Shown here piece after piece: positions 1 through 9,555 of a DNA stretch of 64,000 nt. The stretch's first letter is position 1; each line of letters starts with the position of its first letter. The DNA lies in contig BLSF01000011.1 of NCBI GenBank assembly GCA_012862575.1, positions 310,001 to 374,000 of the forward strand, given 5' to 3'. The position numbers and the translations under genes are program-made. Source of the stretch: Parietichytrium sp. I65-24A. Taxonomy: Eukaryota > Sar > Bigyra > Thraustochytrida > Thraustochytriidae. The notes under the pieces were generated by a model. The model worked only from the letters and a program-made list of their open reading frames with translations. It made no database searches and was not told where the DNA came from.

Positions 1-5
1 GGCGA

Positions 6-3000
6 ATGACGTCTTTTATGATGAATGTATCAAAGTTCCTCTCGGCATACCAAAAGAAGACTCTAAAACAGAAGGACAGCAAGTCCTTGCAACGCCAGCG
101 CAAGCGGGAACAAAGGCAGTCCTTGCGGCTTGGGGATCTCATCCACTACTTACCGCGCGGGGGAGTTTATGTGATGACTAGTGTCGGTCCTGTGCAATTT
201 GGCATGCCACCAGAGACAGTGAAAGATAGTATGGAGATGGGTCTGCGCGTTCCGTCGGTGTACGTGGTCCCGCGCGAGCGATTCAATCTCTCAGCGGGAG
301 TCAACGTTTGCGAAATTGAGTTTCCTGCGTTCTTCAATTATTTTGTTCTGATGAAATCAACCACACTGATCACATACGAGGACTGCTACGAGGACCTGTT
401 GACCATCATGAGTGAGGCTCTGAACGGGCCAAATTCGAGGTTTCTCTTTGCGGACCAGGAGTACAGCTCCATGTGCCCAGAGTCTCTTCGTAGTGCATGC
501 CCAGACCACTACGCAGAGATCCTTCACTTTCGCGCCCCAAGCCGGTCCCCGGACGGCAAGCAAAAGCTCCTCGACGTGGAGACCCTTCTTGACATTCGTT
601 TCTTTGACGAAAATGGGCGCTGTGACCTTGGCGAAGGGGTCTATGTGTTTGACGACGAAGAGAATTCCCGCTTTGAGTTGCAAGACGAGGGAATGCAGCG
701 AAGAATTGATATACAGCAGCCTGGTCTGACTCGGATGAGTCAGACGTCTTCCAGGCCCATGAGCGTGCGGTCCTATCACCGAAACGGCAGTTTTGCGGAT
801 GACGGAATGATTTCAAGTCACAACAGCCAGTCCTCAAGAGTTAAGTCTGCACGTGCTTCGCACACTGTCAGCAAGTCTGATGAGCAAGAGCGAAACAGTG
901 GCAAGGAACTTTCCGACCAAAACATGGATGCCGAGGAGGAAGAGGAAGAAGAAGATGAGTTGGAGATTAAGGGAATCATTATCACCTATCGAGATGCGGA
1001 GTCTTGCACGATTCCGCATGCTTCTGCGTTGGACACGCATGATGAGATGATCACGAACGGGCGAGAAGATGGCCTACGTGGAAGTCAAGTCGCCGCAGCG
1101 CTGGAGGCAATGGCGAACGAAAATAGCCGTGTAGACGCCGGCCGGCAACGTGTGCTCAGCGAACCTTCGCCGGATTCAGGCAGCATGTCGCGCAACAGAA
1201 ATGGGCAGGCGAAGCCTCCTCAGGCCCGTAAGGCGAGGAAGTCGCTGGTGAAGATTGGAGAGCGATCCGCCACCTCGAAAAAAGAAGAAACCAAGCACAT
1301 GTCCCTCAGCTCAGACGCAAGGATATCTGTGGATAAAGTCCGAGCAATCGAGCTTGAGGAGCCACCCCCGATTCCCGTTGGTATACACCAATGGAGGACC
1401 AGCACGCGCTCCCAGCAGAGGACGGATGCATTCCAAATCCCGAAATTCGGGCTTACAGTACTCGGAAACTCGCACGGTTTCGATCCAGCTGGGTCTACTT
1501 CAGGGTTTGTGCTATGGGTGAATGGCCAAGGCGTGATGGTGGACCCTCCGCCACACTCTACAAATCTTCTTTTGGAGGCTGGCATTCAGCCGAACGCAAT
1601 TACAGCGATAATTTTGACACACTGCCACGCGGACCACGACGCCGGGTTGTTCCAGAAAATGATCACAGAGAATAAAGTTACCCTGATGACCACGGTCACC
1701 GTGTTCGAGAGTTTCAAGCGCAAATACGCTGCAGTGTCTGGTTTGAAGCCGGAATTCATTCAACAGCTTGTGCAGTTTCGCCCTATGTTTTTGGAGGAGC
1801 CCAACTACTGGAACGGGGCATCGTTCAGGTTTTTTTACTCTCTACATTCCATCCCATGTGTTGGATTCCAGGTCTCGCTGGAGGGCAAGAGCGTCGTTTA
1901 CTCTGGTGATACGTTCTACGATCCTCCGGCGCTACAAAAGATGCACGAGGCAGGAACTTTGAGCAAGGCGAGGTTGGACGCCCTGCTCGATTTTCCATGG
2001 CATTGCGACATCGTCTTGCACGAAGCCGGGGTTCCACCGATCCACACACCCATAGAAGCCCTCGCAGAGCTACCTAGTGAGTGCCGGAAAAACATTCGCC
2101 TGATTCACATTGATCGAAGAGCTGCTTCGCGGGCAGAGTCGTATGGATTCAAGATAGCTCAAGCAGGAATCGAGAACACGATGGTGTTGATTCCGCGAGG
2201 CGAAGACCACAAAACGCTCAAATTTTTGCAGCTCGTTGGCTCGATGGAAATCTTTCGCCACTTTGCTGTCTCGCAGGCTCTCGATTTGATGCTGATGTCT
2301 CGAGAGGCGTTTTACCCCAAAGGGTCCTTAATACTTCGCAAGGGGATGACGTATGACCGGTTCATGATTATTCTGCAGGGGAAAGCAACCGTGCAATTTG
2401 AAGAAGTGCGCAAATACTTTCGCGCTGGCGATTACCTAGGGGAGCTTGCTGCTTGGAACCAGTTTAATCATCTGACTCGCCTGGGCGAGGAGGGCGACGA
2501 TGTGGTAAAGGAAACTATTTTAGCTGAGACGGATGTCAAAGTGATGGAGATCGACAAGTATGCACTGAACTACTTGTTGATGAGCGACCCAATCCTGCAG
2601 TCGCGGATCGAGACCATGGTTCATGCTCGGGTAGATGGAAGCTGGGAGGCAATTTCAAGCAATTCTCGATTGCGTCTGCTGAGCTCAATGCAGAAGACCC
2701 AGTTACAAGCCCTATTGTCCAACAAGGAGCTGAGGCGCGGGGACGTGCTCTGGGCGCGGGGGGACCCGGTCTCCATGGCAATTCTCATCTCGCGAGGGGA
2801 ATTCATATTTGAAGAGATTCACGGGCCGCTGGAAGGCGGGTCTGCGTTGCTGGGCAGAGAAGACTCGATAGACTCCCTGCAGGATTGTGAGCAGGAGGAT
2901 GAGACCGACAGCGCTACTTCTGAGCACGCTCCGCTTTCCACGGGAATGCTGTTGTTTGACTACTTTAGCTTTCACAGCCAGCGATCACTCACAACCACGT

Positions 3001-3119
3001 TGGTGTGCAAGTCAAAAAGAGCTTCGGTGTTTGTGCTGACGAGTGAGGCGATGCTTCACTTTTTAGATCGCAACCCAATGATTCTGCTGGCTTTGCTCAA
3101 GAGCCCGATCTTGACATGA
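6..3119 (+). CDS. Metallo-beta-lactamase / cyclic-nucleotide-binding protein, probable MBL-class cyclic nucleotide phosphodiesterase
   Basis: Open frame of 1037 codons; only five bases precede the first ATG and none is a stop, so the 5' end may be incomplete. Residues about 1-210 form an N-terminal region I do not recognise. An acidic, disordered linker follows (Glu-rich near 310). A metallo-beta-lactamase fold spans about 480-735, with the metal motif HCHADH at 539-544. Two cyclic-nucleotide-binding-like domains lie at about 745-870 (YLGELAA near 811) and 890-1030. The first keeps the GEL/A part of the phosphate cassette but not the usual PRxA arginine; the second is more degenerate. MBL followed by cNB domains is the architecture of the Dictyostelium cGMP-stimulated phosphodiesterases GbpA/GbpB. 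Cyclic-nucleotide hydrolysis is therefore the likely role, by family; nucleotide specificity cannot be read from the sequence. Confidence 0.8.
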   Translation: MTSFMMNVSKFLSAYQKKTLKQKDSKSLQRQRKREQRQSLRLGDLIHYLPRGGVYVMTSVGPVQFGMPPETVKDSMEMGLRVPSVYVVPRERFNLSAGVNVCEIEFPAFFNYFVLMKSTTLITYEDCYEDLLTIMSEALNGPNSRFLFADQEYSSMCPESLRSACPDHYAEILHFRAPSRSPDGKQKLLDVETLLDIRFFDENGRCDLGEGVYVFDDEENSRFELQDEGMQRRIDIQQPGLTRMSQTSSRPMSVRSYHRNGSFADDGMISSHNSQSSRVKSARASHTVSKSDEQERNSGKELSDQNMDAEEEEEEEDELEIKGIIITYRDAESCTIPHASALDTHDEMITNGREDGLRGSQVAAALEAMANENSRVDAGRQRVLSEPSPDSGSMSRNRNGQAKPPQARKARKSLVKIGERSATSKKEETKHMSLSSDARISVDKVRAIELEEPPPIPVGIHQWRTSTRSQQRTDAFQIPKFGLTVLGNSHGFDPAGSTSGFVLWVNGQGVMVDPPPHSTNLLLEAGIQPNAITAIILTHCHADHDAGLFQKMITENKVTLMTTVTVFESFKRKYAAVSGLKPEFIQQLVQFRPMFLEEPNYWNGASFRFFYSLHSIPCVGFQVSLEGKSVVYSGDTFYDPPALQKMHEAGTLSKARLDALLDFPWHCDIVLHEAGVPPIHTPIEALAELPSECRKNIRLIHIDRRAASRAESYGFKIAQAGIENTMVLIPRGEDHKTLKFLQLVGSMEIFRHFAVSQALDLMLMSREAFYPKGSLILRKGMTYDRFMIILQGKATVQFEEVRKYFRAGDYLGELAAWNQFNHLTRLGEEGDDVVKETILAETDVKVMEIDKYALNYLLMSDPILQSRIETMVHARVDGSWEAISSNSRLRLLSSMQKTQLQALLSNKELRRGDVLWARGDPVSMAILISRGEFIFEEIHGPLEGGSALLGREDSIDSLQDCEQEDETDSATSEHAPLSTGMLLFDYFSFHSQRSLTTTLVCKSKRASVFVLTSEAMLHFLDRNPMILLALLKSPILT

Positions 3120-3357
3120 TCGCTTGTAGGATGGTGACCTACGTCCAAGGACCCTTTTATTTCTTTCTATTTGTTTGATTGGTTGATCGAAAATGACAAT
3201 AATATTCATTTGTTGTGTAAGCTTGTTCTGGTCCAGTTTTGGCAATCTCTTTGCTGCTGTACCTAGCAGTGGATGTTGATACGGTGTAGGGAGAAGAGAT
3301 GAGGAAGGAGAAAAAACAAAACAATACAACAAAGAAAGGTCATAACCTTGAAAAAAA
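3120..3357. other. Short convergent intergenic region
   Basis: This 238-bp spacer separates the 3' ends of the MBL/cNB gene and of trpB. It holds TGATTGGTTGATC at about 3176-3188, one of several ATTGATTG-like motifs near gene ends in this window. I see no other feature. Confidence 0.6.
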
Positions 3358-4818
3358 TTACTTTCCGGCAATGCTCTTCAAGTACGCTACGTATTCCTCC
3401 ATGGTGTGAAACGCTTTACCCTTGAGCTGTTCAACCTGTGTAACAAAAGACTCCTTTCCGACCTGAAAAGAAGCCTTGGCAAGCTCTCCGAGGGTCATGT
3501 CTGCAGCAGCTTTCTTACTAAGTGCAGTCTCGCTGAGGCTGGCCACTCCAAGGTTGACTCCCATTGCCTGGGCTACGGACTCCATATCCTTGTCACCGCG
3601 TCCACTGAGGTTGATCACGATGTTCTTGTCTGCGCCCAAGGTCTTTGCGCGCTCACAGGCGGCAAAGACGGCATGTGAGCTCTCGAGTGCAGGGATGATG
3701 CCTTCAGACGAAGCCAAGAGCTGCAACCCTTTGAGCGCATCATCGTCCGTGCAAAAGATGTACTCCCCGCGTCCAGACTCCTTAAAATGCGCGTGTTCAG
3801 GACCAACACCAGGGTAATCCAGACCAGCACTGATGGAATGGGTCTCGCTGATCTGGCCATCGTCACTCTGCAAGAGGTACGTGCGAGTGCCATGAAGCAC
3901 GCCAGGGCGACCTTCTGAGAGGGTTGCGCAGTGCTTCTTATCAGTGATGCCGGACCCGCCAGCCTCAACTCCCAGAATAGCTACCTCCTTGTCCTCCTTG
4001 AAAGGGTAAAACATGCCGATAGCGTTAGAGCCTCCTCCGACACATGCGACCACCATGTCTGGGAGCTTGCCGATCTGTTCCAAAGACTGGGCGCGAGTCT
4101 CGCGGCCAATCACGGACTGGAAATCGCGCACGATGGTTGGGAACGGGTGCGGACCAATAGCTGAGCCGATGATGTAGTGGGTGGTGCGCACATTGGTGAC
4201 CCAGTCGCGCATAGCTTCATTGATCGCGTCCTTGAGGGTTTGGGTGCCGCTCGACACTCCGCGGACTTCTGCGCCGAGAATCTTCATGCGAAACACATTG
4301 AGCGCTTGCCTGCGCATGTCCTCCTCGCCCATGTACACAGTACAGTCCAAATTCAGTAATGCGCAAGCTGTAGCGGTTGCGACTCCGTGCTGCCCAGCCC
4401 CGGTCTCTGCGATGATACGCTTCTTGCCAATCCGTTTGGCGAGGAGGCACTGGGCGAGCGCGTTATTAATCTTGTGTGCGCCGGTATGTGCGAGATCTTC
4501 GCGCTTGATCCAGATCTTGGCTCCGCCCACCTTCTTTGTGAGTCTCTCCGCAAAGTACAATGGAGTAGGTCTGCCCACGTAGTCGCGGCCTAGCGCCTCG
4601 AGCTCGAGCTGAAACTCAGGATCCTGCGACGCCTCCACGTAGATGCGCTCAAGATCCTCATGCGCTGCTTCCAAAGTGGCCGGCAGGAACCTCCCGCCGA
4701 ACTCGCCAAAGTACGCCGAAAGATCCGCCGTGGACTTGTACACGGGCATCGTGTTCGTCACCTTGAGCGGGTGCTTTTCGGCTGGCACGCCGTCCGCCGC
4801 ATACTGTTCCTTTCCCAT
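3358..4818 (-). CDS. trpB: Tryptophan synthase beta chain
   Basis: The 486-residue protein is a clear TrpB, which condenses indole with L-serine to make L-tryptophan using PLP. The core starts near residue 36 (YFGEFGGRF). The PLP-binding lysine is K116 in HTGAHKINN and the catalytic glutamate is E138 in AETGAGQHG. The phosphate-binding stretch is GGGSNAIG, and SGRGDKD lies near the C-terminus. It is longer than bacterial TrpB (about 400 residues) because of a 30-residue N-terminal lead and a C-terminal tail of about 50 residues. The lead is not strongly hydrophobic or transit-like, so I assume a cytosolic enzyme. It is a stand-alone chain, not the fungal TrpA-TrpB fusion, and no trpA lies nearby. 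No intron is visible. Confidence 0.97.
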   Translation of the reverse strand: MGKEQYAADGVPAEKHPLKVTNTMPVYKSTADLSAYFGEFGGRFLPATLEAAHEDLERIYVEASQDPEFQLELEALGRDYVGRPTPLYFAERLTKKVGGAKIWIKREDLAHTGAHKINNALAQCLLAKRIGKKRIIAETGAGQHGVATATACALLNLDCTVYMGEEDMRRQALNVFRMKILGAEVRGVSSGTQTLKDAINEAMRDWVTNVRTTHYIIGSAIGPHPFPTIVRDFQSVIGRETRAQSLEQIGKLPDMVVACVGGGSNAIGMFYPFKEDKEVAILGVEAGGSGITDKKHCATLSEGRPGVLHGTRTYLLQSDDGQISETHSISAGLDYPGVGPEHAHFKESGRGEYIFCTDDDALKGLQLLASSEGIIPALESSHAVFAACERAKTLGADKNIVINLSGRGDKDMESVAQAMGVNLGVASLSETALSKKAAADMTLGELAKASFQVGKESFVTQVEQLKGKAFHTMEEYVAYLKSIAGK

Positions 4819-6460
4819 CTTCCTTCACGCTTCAAGCTTCAAACTTCCCTTTGCTTGCCACCTGCCCATCGCGCCAGACACCACAACCGTCAGCACAACA
4901 TCCAACATCCAACTCCAACTCCAACTCCGTGCACCAGCCACGGCGCCGCCTCACACTTACCTCTTCCTTCTTGCCCAGTCCGCGCACAACGCAACACAAC
5001 GCAAAACAATGCAACACAACCAAGTGAATCGATTCGCGACTGCTCTCTCTCTCTCTCTCTCTCTGTCTTTGTCTATTTGACTCTGTCTATTTGACTCTGT
5101 CTATGTCTGTGCTGTGTTTTGTCTGTCTGTTCTCTCAATCCTGTGATCACTTCGCTGTGATCTTCAGCGTTTGTACGCGAAACTGTAGACCGTTCTAGGC
5201 AGCACAGGTGAATGAACTTGGCAGGTCTCATCTCATTTCATTCCATTCCATTCCATTCCATTTCATTCATTTCATTCATTTGCAGTGGACTTGGACATAA
5301 CGAGGATAACGAGAATGACCAGATGCTTAGGCGAGTGGGTAGATAGACTTAGCACTTGGTACGCGAAGGAGAGAGAGGAGAGAGAGGTGAGAGAGGTGAG
5401 AGGGGAAATCTTCTCAGTTTTACGAATGCCTACCGCACTCCCGTACGGTCGCGTACTGAGTAATGCGTTGTATTTCTCTGTGTTCTCCGTAGCGGTGGGT
5501 AGTCGGCGGGTAGAGTGCTTCGTTCATTCGGTTCATTCACTGATCTCTCCCCTCACATTCCTCACATGCGCCGATCGCCCCTCTCAACTTGGGACTGGTA
5601 GAAAACACCTTGGCTGGAAGGGTAGGAGGCGCCGTGAGCGTAATGCTTTCTGTCACAGTGGCGTAGGGTTGGAGTTCTACGGTTTAAATCAGCATGGGTA
5701 TAGGACGAGCAATCGACACTCCTCCTATCCCTGAACGACGCGCGAGCAGTAGGGTTATTTAGTGCGATTAATAAGACATACAAATCTCACTTCTACTGCG
5801 AACTGGTCCTACGGTTTGTATTGATACCAGCTTACGATAGAAAATGTCTAGAAATAGAGTAATAGTATTACACGTATTAGCTAACCATACTAATGAACAA
5901 ATGTTATTCGTCGCTGTTCGTGATGGCGGAGGACTAGTAGTTCCTAATGAGGATTTAAGTGGAATGCGACGAGGGGTTGCGTGAAACTTCAAGCTCGACT
6001 TTGACGACAAGAGCGATGGAAAGAATAGAACACAAGGAAAAAATGATTAAAAATGATTCTTGTTCCTACTCTTGGCTCCTGATCCATCAGTGGGGCATCC
6101 GGAGCTTTCCTTCTCTCCGAATGTTACCTCCGAAGGCAACCCAGGGATCTCCGAGAGCTCGTTCTTACATTTGAGCTGGATGCTGAATTCTGATTTTATT
6201 TCACAGCGAACGTGAGCACAAGTGCGCGGTGTAGTGACCGTGGCACGCGAAAATGAGGCAAGAGTGTGGAGCCGTTAAACTCTCAAGGGTTAGAGAGCAT
6301 GTGGCATACGGTTCAAGTATGTGTGGATTCGAACTATCTCAATGCTGGGTTGCCGCAGAATACACCAACCCACATCGACCATCGCCAATTCAAACAAACC
6401 AGCCCCGACAGTCTGACAAGGCATACAGGATGTAAGCTTTCGACAGGGCAAGGGTTTGTG
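4819..6460. other. Intergenic region with simple repeats
   Basis: No gene supported. It contains a CT run (about 5043-5064), repeated TCTGTCTATTTGACTC-like units just after it, TTCCAT/TTCAT repeats (about 5229-5281) and a purine-rich GAGAGAGG stretch near 5370-5402. From about 5690 to 5960 the sequence becomes AT- and TA-rich, unlike its flanks. The open frames of 60-150 codons here show no recognisable protein and overlap low-complexity sequence. Confidence 0.6.
5229..5281. repeat. TTCCAT/TTCAT short tandem repeat
   Basis: Imperfect pentamer/hexamer array of TTCCA and TTCAT units, followed by unique sequence. It is non-coding. Confidence 0.8.
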
Positions 6461-7156
6461 TTATATGATCCATCCCAGTGTGCGCTTCCAAATAATATAG
6501 ACTACAATGAGAAAGAACACAGAAAAGCAACCTATAACTACGAGCTTGTCGATGCGCTCTTGGCGCTGAATTTCGCGGAGCACAGACTCATTCTTATTGG
6601 CAGAGCTGCGATATGTGTCATGAGTATCCGCCGTGGAGTCTATTTTCCGTGAATCACTCTGAAGCATCTCTTCCGCCATGGCCATTCTCTCCAGCTCTTG
6701 TGCAACCATCTGCTTAGTGCGCTTCCATGACGCGGTGAGGTCTTTGGACTTGCCAATGAGCGCCGCCTGGTCGAGCATTTCTCGCCTTGCGTTGCTTGCC
6801 GATGCAGCACTTCCAGTTTCCCCATCCTGATGCCGCTCCGCAGCGCTTTGTAATAGCTGTTCACTTCGCTCGCGCTCGGCTCTCGATGCCTCCGCAAGCG
6901 CAGACTTTTTGATTGCATCCCGCGCTTGATTTTGAAATCCGGCCAATCTGGCGCTCACCTGGTCCAGCGCAGCACTAGCTTTCCTGGCCACAGAAGGCGA
7001 GTCGGTTTCCTCTATGCTCACACGAGCTGCCGACACCGCGGCCTCTAACTTGCGCAGTGCCGTAAGGATCCCCGGCCCGTCAGAGCTCCGTTCTGATAGC
7101 TGCACGCGAAGGTCTGACTCTGCAGTTTGCGCCACGCGCACAGCTGCCTCGCACAT
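6461..7156 (-). CDS. Sec20-like SNARE (BNIP1/Sec20 family)
   Basis: This 231-residue protein has the Sec20 layout: a helical, charged N-terminal part, a SNARE-like heptad region at about 140-200, and one C-terminal membrane segment at about 203-224. A basic WKR follows the segment, and only a few residues lie beyond it. The stretch NKNESVLREIQRQERIDKL before the membrane anchor, and the VYIIWKR ending, match the Sec20/BNIP1 pattern of R-R-E-x-x-D-K-L-hydrophobic-YIxKKR. Sec20 works with Use1 and Ufe1/Syntaxin-18 at the ER to receive COPI vesicles from the Golgi. The length fits the family (about 230 residues). The assignment rests on the C-terminal third; the N-terminal part is too variable to help. 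Confidence 0.72.
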   Translation of the reverse strand: MCEAAVRVAQTAESDLRVQLSERSSDGPGILTALRKLEAAVSAARVSIEETDSPSVARKASAALDQVSARLAGFQNQARDAIKKSALAEASRAERERSEQLLQSAAERHQDGETGSAASASNARREMLDQAALIGKSKDLTASWKRTKQMVAQELERMAMAEEMLQSDSRKIDSTADTHDTYRSSANKNESVLREIQRQERIDKLVVIGCFSVFFLIVVYIIWKRTLGWII

Positions 7157-8177
7157 TTTTCGTACTCTGCTATCGTTCCACCTTGCCCGTCACTCTCTCG
7201 TCTTGTCGTTTGTAGAATATATAGCTTTTCCTTCACGGTCCAGCAGTACACCACCAAAGATGGACAACCTCGACGTCCGCTGCCACACCTCAGAGTCACA
7301 CAACTGCGCAGAAGAGAGGGAAGCGAAAGAAAGAGCTGCGAACGATGTATAGTTTGTCTAGACGTGTCCTCCACTCGTGCTTGTTGCGCCGACCGCCAAG
7401 CACAGCTTACGCTCTTTCGCGACGTACTCTAGGCAAGCTCTCTAATGTTAGAGATAGTAGCTAACCAGCCAGCCCCGCGCACTCGACACTTTACACGATT
7501 CACACACGATTCACACAATTCACACCTTCAACATGTTGGATTTCATGTTTGGTTTGTTTGTGAGCCACGTCAGGTTGGATCAGCTCGTTGTTCCCTACTT
7601 GAGTAGCCAAACCCTACGCGGCCTGCAGGTTACGCAAAACGCCAGTCTCTCGACTATGTGTGTGAGAGTTAGCCAGTGCGGACTAACACTCTAACGGTCA
7701 TAAATCCTTTTCTTTCTTTTTCTTGTCAGATTGTTGTGTTGATGGACTCTTTTTTTCTGAATCCCTTTATTTTCTTCCGTTCTGAGAGCGAATTTCGAGC
7801 GGTTCTGGATTCTATGAAACGAAAGCTTCTTGATATTCAATGAAAGATCAGATAATTTAGATAATCTAGATCTGCAGACTGACTGTGAGTCAGAATAGAT
7901 AAACGAAATGATACATCACAGCCCCAGCCCGGTTCAGAGTTATAATTATCGAATGCACGAAAGCTCAAAGTCCAACTGGACCATTCCCGCGCATCACAGC
8001 ACATAGCACATAGCACACAGCACACAGCACACAGCCAAGAGAGAAGGTTGAGGGCAAGCAAGCTGTCAATCCAATCAGTCCAATCAATCTAATCAATCCA
8101 TCCAATCAATCCTCCAGAGCATCTCTCCCGAAGGCAGAAATCTCCGTCCGAAAACCGCGCGGCAGGTCACAGTAAAA
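7157..8177. other. Divergent intergenic region between the Sec20-like gene and the GC-rich gene
   Basis: About 1 kb shared by the 5' ends of two divergent genes. It carries GACTGACTGTGAGTCAG (about 7877-7893), a degenerate heptamer array of AGCACAC/AGCACAT (about 7998-8034) and a CAATC-rich array (about 8067-8113) shortly before the downstream ATG. No gene supported. Confidence 0.6.
7998..8113. repeat. AGCACAY heptamer array followed by CAATC-rich array
   Basis: Five or so copies of CAGCACA(T/C)AG are followed by CAATC/TCCAAT units ending about 65 bp before the ATG of the GC-rich gene. The position suggests 5' UTR or promoter sequence; function is unknown. Confidence 0.7.
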
Positions 8178-8918
8178 ATGCCAGGCGTCCGCGAGTACCC
8201 CCTCCTCGTCCACGCGCGTCTGTCGCAGGCGCGGCATGACCGTGGCGCAGAGTGCGACGACCATTACCTCGGCAGCGTCGTCCGCGGCGCCGTGGGCGCC
8301 TTCTTCCTCTCTCTGCTGCCCTCCGCGGACACTGGTTCAGCGCGCGCGCACCCCCACGGCGCCCCGCGCGTACCCGCGCACATGGCCCGCGATCGCGCGG
8401 GGCTCGCCGCGGTCGTGCGCGCTGCGTGGCATACCGTGCACGCGGTGTCCTCGGTGTCCTCGGACAAGTGGGTGTCCGCGAAGGCGTCCGCGCTGGCGCA
8501 GTTCCTGGGGGGGTGCATGGGCCGCGGGGAAGGCCCTAGCGTGCGGGGACTGGCGGAGGAGTGCGCGGCGTGCGCGGAACGTTTCGCGCGGACGGGCGCG
8601 GAGGAAGAGCTGGTGTGCCTGGCGGCGCTGTGGGGCGCGGGAGGCACGCTGGACGAAGCGGCGCCGCGGACGCTGCACGCGCGCGTGGTGGAGGTGGTGG
8701 CGGTGGGCTGCGCGTGCGTGCAGGCGCTGCGAGTGCGCCAAGAAGCGGGCGTGCGCGAGGCGAGCGCGTCGGGGGTGCGCGCGGCGGCGGAGGCGGCGCT
8801 GGTGGGAGATGCGCTGGCGCAGAGGATCGGCGAGGTGGCCGCTGACGCGCGGGAGGCGAAGCGGAGCGTGATGGCCTGCGCAAGGGAGGTGTGCAAAGGG
8901 GCGGGGATGTGCAGTTGA
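8178..8918 (+). CDS. Unknown GC-rich, Ala/Arg/Val-rich protein
   Basis: A 246-codon frame with an A-rich context before the ATG (AAAAATGCC) and a clean stop. The sequence is extremely GC-rich with a strong third-position G/C bias, in contrast to AT-richer flanks, and opposite-strand frames are also open for that reason. The predicted protein is Ala-rich and largely helical, with a mildly hydrophobic stretch near residues 31-47 and many scattered cysteines. I recognise no family or motif. The plus strand is preferred because the frame runs from a good start context to a stop placed exactly where GC content drops. A coding role is likely but not proven. Confidence 0.5.
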   Translation: MPGVREYPLLVHARLSQARHDRGAECDDHYLGSVVRGAVGAFFLSLLPSADTGSARAHPHGAPRVPAHMARDRAGLAAVVRAAWHTVHAVSSVSSDKWVSAKASALAQFLGGCMGRGEGPSVRGLAEECAACAERFARTGAEEELVCLAALWGAGGTLDEAAPRTLHARVVEVVAVGCACVQALRVRQEAGVREASASGVRAAAEAALVGDALAQRIGEVAADAREAKRSVMACAREVCKGAGMCS

Positions 8919-9555
8919 AGAGTTTTCTATTGTGTATTGATATATCATGTCGCCTGGCAAGGCATCAATCACGTCGTTGAGTATTTCGTGGTTATTATTG
9001 TTCGTTGAGAGCGGAGAAGGGACACACAGGGAAGGAATCCAACCAAGGGCAGTTTATCAGGTCCTGCCTTCGAGTAGCTCAGCTCAGCCCTGCAGAGTGC
9101 GGTCGGTGATTACTCCGATTGAGGCATGGTTTTGCGTGGTCACGGCTCCAACCAGCTTGCGTTTTCTTCCTTTGGTCTATTTGGTCTGCACCTTTTCACC
9201 ACAGTTTGGCAAGTGTCTAAACACGGGAACTCGTTTGCGTGCTTCAGGCCAAGTTTTGCAGCTCACAATTATCTTAGACTCTCCCCGCTTTAACACGGAT
9301 GGATGCGTGCCCAACGAAGACATCGGTTTTAGAGGCTGCAAAACAATCAATCAATCAATCAATCGCACATGGTAGTCGCAGCATTCTCTCAAGTTGTGAC
9401 ATTGAAGAGACGAAGAAGAAGCAACACTGCAAATCGGGGAAGAAACGAACAGGTTTACTATAATTTGAGGGACAACATCGATTTATTTTTATATGATTGA
9501 TTGATAATATGGTGGGAAACTTTCCCAACTAAACACCGGGAGGAACACAGCGGGT
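8919..9555. other. Convergent intergenic region
   Basis: No gene supported. It has an AATCAATCAATCAATC run (about 9346-9364) and TGATTGATTGATAAT (about 9496-9510), both close to gene 3' ends. Confidence 0.6.

Noticed and set aside
8264-8972. Minus-strand frames antisense to the GC-rich gene
   Set aside because: They follow from high GC content, overlap each other in frame and have poor starts; the plus frame fits the edges of the GC island.
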